Assembly (NCBI RefSeq): GCF_007859755.1 | Contig: NZ_SJPF01000003.1 | Coordinates: 1-64,000 of the forward strand | Length of the DNA: 64,000 bases | Direction: 5' to 3' | Source of the DNA: Blastopirellula retiformator | Lineage (GTDB): Bacteria; Planctomycetota; Planctomycetia; Pirellulales; Pirellulaceae | Part shown: positions 8,990 to 18,913 of the stretch, piece after piece | How positions within the stretch are numbered: position 1 is the stretch's first letter | How the letters are laid out: each line of letters begins with the position of its first letter | Made by a program: the position numbers and the translations under genes | Notes under the pieces: model-generated | Database searches by the model: none | What the model saw: only the letters and a program-made list of their open reading frames with translations | What the model was told of the DNA's origin: nothing

Positions 8990-10048
8990 ATGCGGGGTTT
9001 CTTCAGTATTGAATTCTTCGGGAGCATTTTGTTGATGGTGGGAATGTTGACGGCGACCGCAAGCGCCGAAGAGTCGCGGTGGGCGATCGCCCTGCATGGC
9101 GGCGCAGGCTTTGCGTCGCCTGACATGGCGCCGGAGAAGGTCGAGCAATTTCGCGTAGCGCTGGAGAAAGCGCTGGCCGCTGGCGAAAAGGTTTTGCAAT
9201 CGGGCGGAACCGCCGTCGACGCCGTCCAGCAGACGGTGATGGTCTTGGAAGACGCACCCTACTTTAACGCCGGACGAGGCGCCGTATTTAACGCCGAGGC
9301 GTTTCATCAGCTCGATGCGTCGATCATGGATGGCGGCAATCTGGACGGCGGCGGGGTCTCAGCCGTCAAGCATGTCCGCAATCCGATCCGCGCCGCACGG
9401 CTGGTCATGGAGAAGACGCCGCATGTATTGTTGACGGCCGACGACGCCGACCAGTTCGCCAAGACCAACGGGCTGGAGATGGTCGAGCAAGGCTACTTCT
9501 ACGATGCGTCGAGCTGGGCCGAGTTCCAGCAGTGGAGCGAAAAGAAGAACGGCGTCGCCCCCAAAGCGCCCAGCTATCCGCTGAACGAATCAGCCGCGGT
9601 TGCGGAACCGACCGACACTAATTTCACCTGCGGAACGGTCGGCTGCGTGGCGCTGGACAAACACGGCAATCTCGCCGCGGCGACGAGCACCGGTGGGATG
9701 ACCGGCAAGTTGCCCGGACGGGTCGGCGACTCGCCGATCTTGAGCGCCGGCACCTACGCCGACAACGCCGGCTGCGCGGTCAGCGGAACCGGCGTCGGCG
9801 AGCAGTACATTCGCCATGCGATCGCGTTTCAAACTAATTGGCGCGTCAAAGAGAACCAGCAGCCGGTCGCCGACGCGGTGCAAGATTGTCTCGACAAAGT
9901 CTTGAACCCCGGGGACGGCGGGATTATCGCTATCGATCACGACGGCAACATGGCCCTGCAGTACAACTCCGGTTCGATGAGCCGCGGCTGGTCCGACTGG
10001 CGCGGCAATCGGGGCGTCGCGATCTGGAAAGAGCCGCTCGAAAAATAA
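8990..10048 (+). CDS. Isoaspartyl peptidase / L-asparaginase (Ntn-hydrolase)
   Basis: A 352-residue member of the plant-type asparaginase family, which self-cleaves into alpha and beta subunits and hydrolyses isoaspartyl dipeptides or L-asparagine. The new N-terminal nucleophile is T216 in CGTVGCVALD. Other family motifs are LHGGAG near the mature N-terminus, YFNAGRGAVFN and a Gly-rich GGMTGKLPGRVGDSP. The N-terminus (FGSILLMVGMLTATASAEE) is a signal peptide, so the enzyme is probably exported. The ATG at 8990 is preferred; a TTG at 8972 is possible. It converges with the alcohol dehydrogenase, with a family-1 repeat between them. Confidence 0.9.
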   Translation: MRGFFSIEFFGSILLMVGMLTATASAEESRWAIALHGGAGFASPDMAPEKVEQFRVALEKALAAGEKVLQSGGTAVDAVQQTVMVLEDAPYFNAGRGAVFNAEAFHQLDASIMDGGNLDGGGVSAVKHVRNPIRAARLVMEKTPHVLLTADDADQFAKTNGLEMVEQGYFYDASSWAEFQQWSEKKNGVAPKAPSYPLNESAAVAEPTDTNFTCGTVGCVALDKHGNLAAATSTGGMTGKLPGRVGDSPILSAGTYADNAGCAVSGTGVGEQYIRHAIAFQTNWRVKENQQPVADAVQDCLDKVLNPGDGGIIAIDHDGNMALQYNSGSMSRGWSDWRGNRGVAIWKEPLEK

Positions 10049-10085
10049 GCGGCTCTTGTCGGCTCTCGTTCTTGGGGGCGGTAAG

Positions 10086-10234
10086 CAGTCCGTTGATTTT
10101 CTCAACGGGCTGCTGGATCGCAGGGATGCGATCCCAAAATAGCGACGTAAGTCGTTATTTTGCGAGCCGCGAAGAGTTATGCTCTGAGCCTAGCGAGGTT
10201 GGAAAATGCGACGAGGGCATTTTTCAACAGGCAG
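10086..10234 (+). mobile_element. Family-1 149-bp palindromic element, copy C
   Basis: Full-length, forward orientation, flanked by TAAG at 10082-10085 and 10235-10238. It sits between convergent genes, 37 bp after the asparaginase stop and 7 bp from the alcohol dehydrogenase stop. Its hairpins could serve as a bidirectional terminator. Confidence 0.92.
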
Positions 10235-10241
10235 TAAGGGT

Positions 10242-11279
10242 TTACTTCGTCGGATCGACGATCACCTTCATCGCCCCCGGTTCGCCAGCGTACAGCCGCT
10301 GGAACCATTCCGGCCCTTCGTCCAGCGAGATCTGGGCGGTGATCAGCGGATCAACTTTCAGCAGCCCGCGCTCTAGCAGATCGATGCAGGCCGGGTACTC
10401 GCCGTTAGAAGCGCAGCTGCCGTAGACCGACAGCTCGCGGCTGACGATCGCTTGCAGCGGCATCTCAACCTTGGGCGACAAGTTGCCGACCAGCGTGATC
10501 GAGCCTCCTTTACGGGTCGCTTCGATCGCGGTGGCGATCGTGCGGGTGGCGCCGACCACTTCCACCGCGACATCCGCACCGCGGCCGCCGGTCAGCTTCT
10601 TCACTTCGGCGACCACGTCGACTTCGTCCGCCTTCAAACCAACGTCGGCGCCCAGCTTTTTCGCCAGGTCCAAGCGTCCTTGATCCAGGTCGATCGCAAT
10701 CACTTGCGACGCGCCCGCCAGGCGAATCGCCTGCACGACCAGCAGTCCGATCATACCGCTGCCGACGACGATCGCCGTGTCGCCCAAGATCAGCGGCGCC
10801 CGATTGGCGGCGTGGACCGCGACCGAGACCGCTTCGATCATCGCCGCATGTTCAAACGGAAGGCCGGCCGGCAGCTTGTAGCAGATATGCTGCGGCACCG
10901 AGACATACTCGGCGAAGGCGCCATAGCGGCGGTATTCGTCGCAGGATACGCCCAGCACCATCCGGTTATCGCACAGGTTGATGTGACCCTTGCGGCAGTT
11001 GAAACAGACGCCGCACGAGACGGTCGAGTCAAATGTGATCGGATCGCCGACCGCAAAGCCGGTCACCTCGGCGCCAACCTGGGTGACGACGCCGGCCGCT
11101 TCGTGACCCATCACCAGCGGCGGGATCCGGCGACCGGTGCTGCCGTCGTAGCCATGGATGTCGCTGCCGCAGATGCCGCAGGCCTTCACTTGCACCAACA
11201 AGTCGTGCGGGCCGATCTCTGGCTGTTCGATCTCGACAACATCCAGCTGCTTGTATTCCGACAGCAACATCGCTTTCAT
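10242..11279 (-). CDS. Zinc-dependent medium-chain alcohol (polyol) dehydrogenase
   Basis: A 345-residue NAD(P)-dependent dehydrogenase of the MDR superfamily, closest in pattern to sorbitol, galactitol-phosphate and threonine dehydrogenases. Catalytic zinc ligands: C34/C37 region in ACGICGSD and H59-E60 in GHEAAG. Structural zinc: C89, C92, C95 and C103. The Rossmann motif is VVGSGMIGLL (about residue 170) and an acidic residue follows in AIDLD, which favours NAD over NADP. It probably oxidises a sugar alcohol or sugar acid. It is flanked on both sides by family-1 repeats; the one at 11316-11464 occupies its promoter region. Confidence 0.9.
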   Translation of the reverse strand: MKAMLLSEYKQLDVVEIEQPEIGPHDLLVQVKACGICGSDIHGYDGSTGRRIPPLVMGHEAAGVVTQVGAEVTGFAVGDPITFDSTVSCGVCFNCRKGHINLCDNRMVLGVSCDEYRRYGAFAEYVSVPQHICYKLPAGLPFEHAAMIEAVSVAVHAANRAPLILGDTAIVVGSGMIGLLVVQAIRLAGASQVIAIDLDQGRLDLAKKLGADVGLKADEVDVVAEVKKLTGGRGADVAVEVVGATRTIATAIEATRKGGSITLVGNLSPKVEMPLQAIVSRELSVYGSCASNGEYPACIDLLERGLLKVDPLITAQISLDEGPEWFQRLYAGEPGAMKVIVDPTK

Positions 11280-11315
11280 GGTTTTCTTGCCTAAAAATGG
11301 AATGGGGTCCCTTAA

Positions 11316-11464
11316 CAGTCCGTTGATTTTCTCAACGGGCTGCTGGATCGCATGGATGCGATCCCAAAATAGCGACGTAAGTCGTTATTTTGCGAGCCGC
11401 GAAGAGCTACGCTCTGAGCCTGGCGAGGTTGGAAAATGCCACGATGGCATTTTTCAACAGGCAG
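11316..11464 (+). mobile_element. Family-1 149-bp palindromic element, copy D
   Basis: Full-length forward copy flanked by TTAA (11312-11315 and 11465-11468). Unlike most copies it lies between divergent genes, 36 bp upstream of the alcohol dehydrogenase start, and fills much of the 359-bp gap before the amidase. It may change expression of the dehydrogenase. Confidence 0.92.
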
Positions 11465-11638
11465 TTAAATCATCGTATGCGCCCGGCTCTCCGCCGCAAT
11501 GAGAGGTAGCCCGATTGCCGGCAGATTTTCGCTTTCCCCCGCGAATGCCGGGGTTTGCTCGCCAGGCCGCAGAAAGTACGTACCATGGAGAGGAGATCTG
11601 CTCCCTATCCCACTTCCTCGCTCTCGGCGGCTCTTCCT

Positions 11639-12349
11639 ATGCATCGAACGTTTCTCGCCGGTGCGCTGCTGCTGCTGGCGGCGTTTCCTTACCTGGCCGG
11701 CGCGCAAGAATCGACTTCTCCCCAAGCGAAAGCGCAGCCTGACTGGGCGACGTTCAATCCGAGTCCCCATCAAAGCGAACGCCGGGGGGCCAAGATCAGT
11801 GCGATCATCATGCACTACACCGCCGGCGGATCGCAGGCGAGCACCGTCGGTTGGTTCCGTAACCCCGACGCCAAGGTGTCGTCGCACTACGTCGTCGGTC
11901 GCGACGGCACGGTGGTGCAAATGGTCCCGCTCGACAAGTCGGCCTGGCATGCCGGCCGCAGCACCTTGGCGGGCAAGAGCGGCGTCAACGCGTTCAGCGT
12001 TGGCATCGAGATCTGCAATTGGGGGCCGCTGCGGAAAGTGGACGGCAAGTTCGTCACCTACGACGGCCGGAAGTACAACGGCGGCGAGCCGATCCAGTCG
12101 GCCGATGGTCGCTACAGGGAACCTTACACCGACGCCCAGTACGCGACGCTGGTCAAACTCTCCAGCTACTTGATCGACCAATACGCCATCACCCACATCA
12201 CCGGCCACAGCGACATCGCGACCCCCAAAGGCCGCAAGCACGATCCGGGCGAAGGCTTTGATTGGAAGAAGATTAGCGAGGGGCTGAAAGAGAAAAACGT
12301 CAAGCACATCGGCCCGGTGACGGAAGCGGAGCCGGCGACGGCGTCGTAA
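11639..12349 (+). CDS. N-acetylmuramoyl-L-alanine amidase (Amidase_2), exported
   Basis: A 236-residue zinc amidase that cleaves the bond between muramic acid and the stem peptide; relatives act in cell-wall recycling or remodelling. MHRTFLAGALLLLAAFPYLA is a signal peptide, which fixes the start at 11639. Zinc ligands fit the family: H59 in IIMHYTAGGS, a second His in ITGHSDIA, and the last ligand region in KHDPGEGFDW. SHYVVGRDGTVVQMV and WHAG are also typical. Length matches a single catalytic domain without wall-binding repeats. Confidence 0.92.
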   Translation: MHRTFLAGALLLLAAFPYLAGAQESTSPQAKAQPDWATFNPSPHQSERRGAKISAIIMHYTAGGSQASTVGWFRNPDAKVSSHYVVGRDGTVVQMVPLDKSAWHAGRSTLAGKSGVNAFSVGIEICNWGPLRKVDGKFVTYDGRKYNGGEPIQSADGRYREPYTDAQYATLVKLSSYLIDQYAITHITGHSDIATPKGRKHDPGEGFDWKKISEGLKEKNVKHIGPVTEAEPATAS

Positions 12350-12365
12350 GGCTTAATCGGACGCG

Positions 12366-12549
12366 GGTTAGCCCCGAAAGCTCTTGCTTTCGGGGCCGAC
12401 GAAGTCGGCAGGAAGCATCAGCCCGTTGATTGCCGCACATCGGGGATACCCACGCTATCACGCGTGGTGGCGTTCGAAGGACGACCAGCCGCGAATTGAT
12501 GCTTCCTGCGGCTGCGCCCCCCCGACAGCAAGATCTGTCGCGGCTAACC
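12366..12549. repeat. Family-2 inverted repeat element, copy 1
   Basis: About 184 bp bounded by GGTTAGCC (12366-12373) and its complement GGCTAACC (12542-12549). The left end holds the hairpin cccgaaagc..gctttcggg. Further in, gcaggaagcatca pairs perfectly with tgatgcttcctgc, so the whole unit can fold into a long stem. A second copy at 42409-42594 shares the ends but not the centre. Both copies lie between convergent genes, here the amidase and the DUF1643-like gene. Confidence 0.75.
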
Positions 12550-12560
12550 AGGAAAGTTCC

Positions 12561-13286
12561 CTACGCTGGTTCGCACAGCTGGATCATGTTCCGAAACCAG
12601 GTCTCCTTGTCTCGCTGTAACGTCGGCAGTGGATGTCGATACTTGTCTGCGGTTCCTTCGGCCAACAGCCCGGTGTAGTTCTGCTGTGGTGGGATCGCGT
12701 TTAGGCAGCGGGCGATTAGCGGGCTCAGTTTGTCGCTGAGTCCCCAGGCGAATACCAGCGGCGTTTCGCGGTTCTTCGGCAGCTTCTTGGTCAGCTCGTT
12801 CTGGCGCGCTGGCGCGAAGATTGAGTGGGCGTCGTAGCCGCAGGTCGCCTCTAAACGCTCAAACGTCTTGATAAAGACCGGGCTCTTCGGGCTGCGCAGG
12901 TCCGACAGGTTCAGCACCCGGACATGCCGCCAGCCGCAGTAGCGCATCACGCGCATGACCTGGTACTGGGTCGTGTCAGGCTTGGTCGGTACCAGCGAGA
13001 TCGGCAGCTTGCTGATCTCGTCGGCGACGATGTGGTTGTCGACTTCGACCAGCGGCTGTGATGAGCCAGGGTTCATCATGATGAAGACCGCGTCTGGCTG
13101 GCGATCGCAGATGATGTTGACGTCGCCCGGCGTTTGCCGCTTGTCGATGATCTCTAGCACGCTGCGGCACGAAGCGACTTCGTCGGGCGAAACGGCGACC
13201 GTGTAGAAATGCCCAAAGATGTCGTACGATTTTTTCAGTTCGGCGGCCGGCAAGAATGGCGTCATGCTGCAGTTCTTTTCTTCCAT
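12561..13286 (-). CDS. DUF1643-like protein
   Basis: A 241-residue cytoplasmic protein. The pattern FIMMNPGSSQP, a Cys/Trp segment RYCGWRHVRVLNLSDLRSP and the later VFAWGLSDKL follows the order typical of DUF1643 proteins (MLNPSTAD, then WGY..NLFALR, then AWG). The function of that family is not established. The start at 13286 (MEEKNCSMTPFLP) is preferred because it begins 9 bp after the upstream gene ends at 13295; a second ATG is six codons in. The two genes are probably co-transcribed. Confidence 0.7.
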   Translation of the reverse strand: MEEKNCSMTPFLPAAELKKSYDIFGHFYTVAVSPDEVASCRSVLEIIDKRQTPGDVNIICDRQPDAVFIMMNPGSSQPLVEVDNHIVADEISKLPISLVPTKPDTTQYQVMRVMRYCGWRHVRVLNLSDLRSPKSPVFIKTFERLEATCGYDAHSIFAPARQNELTKKLPKNRETPLVFAWGLSDKLSPLIARCLNAIPPQQNYTGLLAEGTADKYRHPLPTLQRDKETWFRNMIQLCEPA

Positions 13287-13294
13287 GTTGACGA

Positions 13295-13828
13295 CTAGCG
13301 ATAAAAGTCGACCCACGACAGTTTGAGTTCGGCGGGGTTGTCTTTCAGCAACTTGACCGGCAGCCAAACTTCAAAATAGCCTCCTTCAGCGAGCGGTATC
13401 TTGTACGGGCTGTCGACGATCAGCAGCTTCCCTTTGTTGTGTGGTCCTTCGGCAAGATCAAACAGCGGCAGGTCGACCGTTCCGCCGTCGGCGACGTTGA
13501 TTGGAGTGCTCCTTCTCGTGGCATCGCTACTGGAAAACGCCCAGTTGATCTTTTCCTTTCCAGCACTGGCGCGAAACGACTCGAGCCCCTTCAAGTGCAG
13601 CCGCACCAGCAGCGGCTCTGGCCATTTGTCGCCGGTCCGCTTGATGGTCGCGCGGTCGATCCCTTTCGGGCAGACGATGTCGAGCACCGTTTGCTTCTCG
13701 TCGGTCAGGACGCGGATTTGCGTATCGTTACGGTTGGCCGTCGCGGTCAGCGGCGGTTTCGCTGCGGGATCGGCCGCCACGGTGGTGATAACGGTGGCGG
13801 CGGTGATGACTAACAGGGCAGAGATCAT
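13295..13828 (-). CDS. Secreted protein of unknown function
   Basis: A 177-residue protein with a signal peptide (MISALLVITAATVITTVAAD). The rest looks like a single beta-rich domain with evenly spaced short strands (LLVRLHLKGLESF, GGYFEVWLPVKLL). I do not recognise the family. It lies 9 bp upstream of the DUF1643-like gene and probably shares its transcript. Confidence 0.7.
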   Translation of the reverse strand: MISALLVITAATVITTVAADPAAKPPLTATANRNDTQIRVLTDEKQTVLDIVCPKGIDRATIKRTGDKWPEPLLVRLHLKGLESFRASAGKEKINWAFSSSDATRRSTPINVADGGTVDLPLFDLAEGPHNKGKLLIVDSPYKIPLAEGGYFEVWLPVKLLKDNPAELKLSWVDFYR

Positions 13829-13902
13829 GACAAGACTCCAGTAGACAAGGATTCCGCCAGTTTAACGTTTGCGGCGGAAACCTCCTACCGGAGTCGGTTG
13901 CG

Positions 13903-14990
<1,088 letters not shown>

Positions 14991-14994
<4 letters not shown>

Positions 14995-15248
14995 GAGAGT
15001 GACTCGGAAGAGAGAGCGGGACGCGGCGTAGTCGCGCTGCGACCAGCGGCGAAACCAACAGCAGCAAACAACGACTGGCCCACTGCCGGTGCGCATCTAG
15101 CTGACGACGCACGGCGTAGGCCACCGCGACAATTGCCGTAGCGGCGGTACTCCCAAACGATCGAGACCAGGACCTTCGACATCAGCAGCGCCGTCGCCCA
15201 GGCGGCGATTCCTTGCAGCGTTTGCAGAGAAGTTCGGGGCGATTGCAT
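14991..15248 (-). CDS. Small membrane protein, possible DUF2306 N-terminal remnant
   Basis: An 85-residue frame starting MQSPRTSLQTLQGI with one clear hydrophobic segment (WATALLMSKVLVSIVWEYRRY). That segment resembles the first helix of planctomycete DUF2306 membrane proteins, but the rest of that family is absent and the tail is Arg/Ala/Ser-rich. The stop overlaps the DUF1559 ATG by four bases (ATGA), which argues for translation. It is either a real small coupled gene or a truncated remnant. Confidence 0.35.
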
Positions 15249-15399
15249 CGTGTTTTGTGCCAGAGGAGAGGTCCGCCCGCAGCCTAGCCGATCGCTGCGA
15301 AGCGTACCACCAATGCGTCCCCTTTTTCGGAACTTGACGCACCCCTCGAAGGGATGTTCAATGGAGGAGTAGATTTGTCCGTTTGCCAGGGAGAGTTGG

Positions 15400-16425
15400 A
15401 TGCGACGCCAAGCGATTACCATTTTGTACGGTCTGTTGCTGCTGGCGATCAGCGTGCCAAGCTTCGCGCAGGGGATTGTCGTACCGAACACGGCGATGGC
15501 GCCGAAGATCTCGCTCGACGCCGCCTTGGCGCCGGTGCGTTGGCACGGCCGCGTGCCGTCGCCGGCCAGCATTGGCGACAAGACGCCGGTCGTGCTGGTC
15601 TATGCGACTTGGTGCCCCAAGTGCAACGTCTGGTCTCCCGACCTGTTCGCCCAGATCCGGGAAGCGATTCAAGACAAGCCGGTCGTGCTGTTCGCGATCA
15701 ACGCCGACGAAAACACCCGCGGTCCGAACTACGCGCTGCAACGAAACCTGGTCGGCCCCAACATCTTCCATGGCGACGACCCGACGATCGTACAGCGGAT
15801 GGGATTCGAGAGCGAGCTGTTCTACTACTCGCTGTTTGAAGACGGGATGCAAACGGCCCGCGACCAGGCCGGCGGCCACTACAAACAGCCCGATGGCAGC
15901 AAAGAATACGCCATCGCCCGGCAGATCGGCACCGGCCTCGACGGCAGCTTCTCGCTGATTCAGCCCGAGCAATCGGCCGACCTGAAGCAAGTCTTGTGGC
16001 CCGCCGAACTGGGCGCCAGGCTTGACGAACGTTCGCTGCTCTCGATGCGGAAGAACCTGGGCGAGTCGCTCGCCGCCGAGTTCAACACCGCGATCCTCGA
16101 CTACCTCAACGGCCAGATCGAAAAGATCAAACTCTCCCGCAACGGTACGATCCCCGAGCAGATCGAAGGCTACGAACTGGCCAGCCAACTGGCCGACGAT
16201 TTCAAATCGACATCACAAGGCAAAGCGTGCGCTACGCTGGTCGAACAACTGGACGAAGACAAAGCGTTCCAAGAAGAGCTGCTGGCCAAAAAACTGTACG
16301 ACCAAGGCCGAGCCCGGGCGAAATCGGCCGTTGATCTCCGCCGCCAGATGGGGCGAATCGTGAGCCGATATCCGGAGTCCTATTATGGGCAGGAAGCGCA
16401 GAAGGCGATCGCGGGGGGGCAGTAG
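15400..16425 (+). CDS. Exported thioredoxin-fold protein
   Basis: A 341-residue protein with signal peptide MRRQAITILYGLLLLAISVP. A thioredoxin-like domain follows with the redox motif WCPKC (C72, C75) in VVLVYATWCPKCNVWSP, then VVLFAINADE. The C-terminal half (about 190-341) is helical and charged, with no recognised domain. It may act as a thiol oxidoreductase at the envelope or as a chaperone-like protein; no partner gene is adjacent. ATG at 15400 follows gagagttgg. Confidence 0.75.
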   Translation: MRRQAITILYGLLLLAISVPSFAQGIVVPNTAMAPKISLDAALAPVRWHGRVPSPASIGDKTPVVLVYATWCPKCNVWSPDLFAQIREAIQDKPVVLFAINADENTRGPNYALQRNLVGPNIFHGDDPTIVQRMGFESELFYYSLFEDGMQTARDQAGGHYKQPDGSKEYAIARQIGTGLDGSFSLIQPEQSADLKQVLWPAELGARLDERSLLSMRKNLGESLAAEFNTAILDYLNGQIEKIKLSRNGTIPEQIEGYELASQLADDFKSTSQGKACATLVEQLDEDKAFQEELLAKKLYDQGRARAKSAVDLRRQMGRIVSRYPESYYGQEAQKAIAGGQ

Positions 16426-16450
16426 GGTTTTCGCGGAAGACCCATGAGAA

Positions 16451-16490
16451 AAGCCCATGGATGACGATGTGTATCCGTGGGCTTCCTTGT
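16451..16490. terminator. Probable bidirectional terminator
   Basis: Stem aagcccatgga (16451-16461) and tccgtgggctt (16474-16484) with one G-T pair. It is followed by ccttgtttt on the plus strand and by tttt on the minus strand. It lies between the convergent thioredoxin-fold gene and tRNA-Arg. Confidence 0.65.
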
Positions 16491-16498
16491 TTTAAGAG

Positions 16499-16572
16499 TA
16501 TCCCCGAGTGGATTCGAACCACTAACCTTCGGCTTCGGAGGCCGACACTCTATCCAATTGAGCTACGGGGAC
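16499..16572 (-). tRNA. tRNA-Arg (anticodon CCG)
   Basis: On the minus strand a complete cloverleaf is visible: acceptor stem gtccccg/cggggat, D arm agctcaattggatagagt, anticodon stem tcggc/gccga around the loop ctccgaa (anticodon CCG, reading codon CGG), and T arm with ggttcgaatcc. Total 74 nt with discriminator A. CCA is not encoded. Confidence 0.95.
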
Positions 16573-16661
16573 ATACAAGTTGTGATTATAGCCCGCGGTT
16601 TGGGGTGGCGGGAAGCGGCTGGCGGAAAAATGGGGGCTCTGGCCCTGCGAGCTAGGCCGTT

Positions 16662-18233
16662 TTACTCGATCGAGACGTAGATCTCGACCGTTTCAGGCAC
16701 CTGGTCGTCGTACCGCTCGAAGTCGGTCCTGTAGGCTCGGCGGTGCGGGCTGTCGGAAAAATAGGCCGCGATTTGACGCCAGGCTTGGATGACCGCTTCC
16801 GGCTGTTTGCCGGCGGCCTGGAACTTCAGGTATTTGCCGGGGGCGATTTGGGCCGTTTCCAGCTGGTCGCTGGGGGCCGCTTCGACGGCGCCGCCGACCA
16901 GCAATGCGTAGCCCCCGTCGCTTCCCTGCTGGTAATTGTGATAGACGGCGTAGCGGGGAGATGGGTTCGGGAGTTGGTCCCCGATTTTTTCGGCGAAGTA
17001 GCGTTTGTAAAGCTGGCGGATCTTGCCGGTCAGCGAGTTCGACTCGATCAGGTTGTTGGTGTTGATCTTGAGGCCGGCGATCGTTTGGGCGTCGAGCTCG
17101 ACCAGTTCTGGGTCGAGCGCCGCCGCTTCGTTTGCCGGCGTCGTGGTGGTGGGAGTCGCCTCCGACGATGAGTCGGGCCCGGTCGCCTTCGGCGGTTTCG
17201 ACTCGGGCGGAAAGTCGTCCGGCAGCACGACGGCGTCGAGCAGCGTATCTTGCAAGCCGAGTACGCCGATCGCGGACGAGATCCAAAGCGGAATCGTCAC
17301 CAGGCCAACAATCGTGGTAGCGATGGTGACGCGAAGAGCGATCCGCGGCTCGCCGCCGTACAGTCGGGTCAGCACGATCGGAAAGACGGCGGCCGGCATC
17401 GCCGCTTCGATCGCAGCGACTTGTTTCAGTTCGCGGGAGATCGGCAGCATCGCCGCGGCCAATAGGTACAGCACGGGGAAGACGCCGCATCGCAGCAATA
17501 CCGCCAAGCCGGCGGTGCCCCACAGGTTTTCGTTCTTGCCGTCGGTCGCGTCGGCTCCGGCGCCGGTGATTTGATCAAAGAAGTTGGCGCCGATCAGCAG
17601 CATCATCATCGGGATGGCGGCCGCACTGAGGGTCCGCATCACCTGGTCGATCATCTCGGGAATGTATGGAGCCAGCCCGAGGAAGTTGACCGTCAGCGAC
17701 ACCACGATGGTAATGCTGGGCGGATTGGCGACATGTTTCCACCAGTCCTTCGACAGCCCGCCGGCGACCAGCCCGACGCAAATCGTCCAAATGGCGAGTT
17801 CGACGCCGACGTTGTGCAAGAACAAGACGCCGAGCGCCTCGGGGCCGAACAAGTTCTCGACCAACGGCAACGGCACAAAGCCATAGTTAAAGATGCCGAC
17901 GCAGACGCCGAACGAGCAGTAGGTCTTGGCGCTGAGCATGCCGGTAAATCGGCCCGTAACGCGGGCAATCCAGGCGGCGATTAACGTACCGAGAGCGACG
18001 CTGACAAAACCGAACAGCGGCGGCATGTAGATGTTCGTGGCGTCGTCGAAGGCCGGGTTGCCGACGACCGAGCGAAAGATAAGACAGGGAACCAACACGC
18101 GGATGCAGAGCTTCAGCATCCCCTCATCCGCTTTGCGGGTGAGCCAGCCCAGATGTCGCGCAGAGCCGCCGATCGCCATCACCAGAAAAACGGCGACGGT
18201 CAGGCCCAGGATGGTTGGTATTTGGTCGATCAT
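16662..18233 (-). CDS. AEC-family carrier fused to a GyrI-like effector-binding domain
   Basis: A 523-residue protein. Residues 1 to about 330 hold roughly ten hydrophobic helices of the auxin efflux carrier (AEC) family, with features such as [32 protein letters not shown] and [14 protein letters not shown]. After an acidic, Pro/Thr-rich linker (about 335-375), residues about 385-523 match the GyrI/Cass2-like effector-binding domain: [55 protein letters not shown] and a final VEIYVSIE. Such domains bind small molecules or drugs and are normally free-standing or in AraC/MerR regulators. The fusion suggests a carrier gated by, or delivering ligand to, a cytoplasmic sensor. Divergent from the CbiX-like gene. 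Confidence 0.85.
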   Translation of the reverse strand: MIDQIPTILGLTVAVFLVMAIGGSARHLGWLTRKADEGMLKLCIRVLVPCLIFRSVVGNPAFDDATNIYMPPLFGFVSVALGTLIAAWIARVTGRFTGMLSAKTYCSFGVCVGIFNYGFVPLPLVENLFGPEALGVLFLHNVGVELAIWTICVGLVAGGLSKDWWKHVANPPSITIVVSLTVNFLGLAPYIPEMIDQVMRTLSAAAIPMMMLLIGANFFDQITGAGADATDGKNENLWGTAGLAVLLRCGVFPVLYLLAAAMLPISRELKQVAAIEAAMPAAVFPIVLTRLYGGEPRIALRVTIATTIVGLVTIPLWISSAIGVLGLQDTLLDAVVLPDDFPPESKPPKATGPDSSSEATPTTTTPANEAAALDPELVELDAQTIAGLKINTNNLIESNSLTGKIRQLYKRYFAEKIGDQLPNPSPRYAVYHNYQQGSDGGYALLVGGAVEAAPSDQLETAQIAPGKYLKFQAAGKQPEAVIQAWRQIAAYFSDSPHRRAYRTDFERYDDQVPETVEIYVSIE

Positions 18234-18365
18234 AACTAAGGTCAGAATAGTTCTCTTTTCCCACCTTCACAACGGCGCCTTGGCGGTTGTCAGCGTGTGG
18301 GAATCCGCCGAAGATAAAGATCGGACATCGGACTGTGTTTCTTACTGAAGCAAAAGGAAATTCGT

Positions 18366-18824
18366 TTGCAGAGTACATCGGCAAATAGCGAAACGATCGG
18401 CATCGTTGTCGTCGATCATGGGAGCCGACGCGCGGCTAGCAACGAATTGCTGCTGGACGTGGTACAGCTTTTCCGCCAGACGACGGGGCGAGAAATCGTC
18501 GAAGCGGCCCACATGGAATTGGCCGAGCCGTCGATCGCTGCGGCATTCGCCAGATGCGTCGATCAGGGAGCGACCCTGGTCGTGGTGCATCCCTATTTCC
18601 TGTCGCCGGGGCGGCACTGGAGCGAAGATATCCCGCGGTTGGCCGCCGAAGCGGCCGCCAATCATCCTGGCGTGCGGCATTTGGTGACTGCACCGCTCGG
18701 TTTGCATACCAAGATGGCCGAAATCATGGCCGAGCGGGTCGAGGTCTGTTTGGCCCGATGCCGGGGCGAAGCGGCGACGTGCGGCATTTGCGACGAGCAG
18801 ACGCGGTGTCAGCTGCTCGACTAG
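18366..18824 (+). CDS. CbiX/SirB-like chelatase family protein
   Basis: A 152-residue protein of the small chelatase superfamily (sirohydrochlorin cobalto/ferrochelatases). The N-terminal GIVVVDHGSRR carries the metal-binding His (H18), and the family's second motif is in VVVHPYFLSPGRHWSEDI. One-domain length fits CbiX-S/SirB. A Cys-rich tail (CGICDEQTRC) could bind iron-sulfur or metal. TTG at 18366 is the only plausible start and has aaagga 5-10 bp upstream. No siroheme or cobalamin genes adjoin, so the substrate is uncertain. Confidence 0.8.
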   Translation: MQSTSANSETIGIVVVDHGSRRAASNELLLDVVQLFRQTTGREIVEAAHMELAEPSIAAAFARCVDQGATLVVVHPYFLSPGRHWSEDIPRLAAEAAANHPGVRHLVTAPLGLHTKMAEIMAERVEVCLARCRGEAATCGICDEQTRCQLLD

Positions 18825-18913
18825 CGCCGCTGCTGTACTTTCGGCCGGCGATCCTTTAGGCTTGCGCCCCACGCGACCCCTTTCCCACCCTTCCCTGCAA
18901 AAGAGACCAAGCT

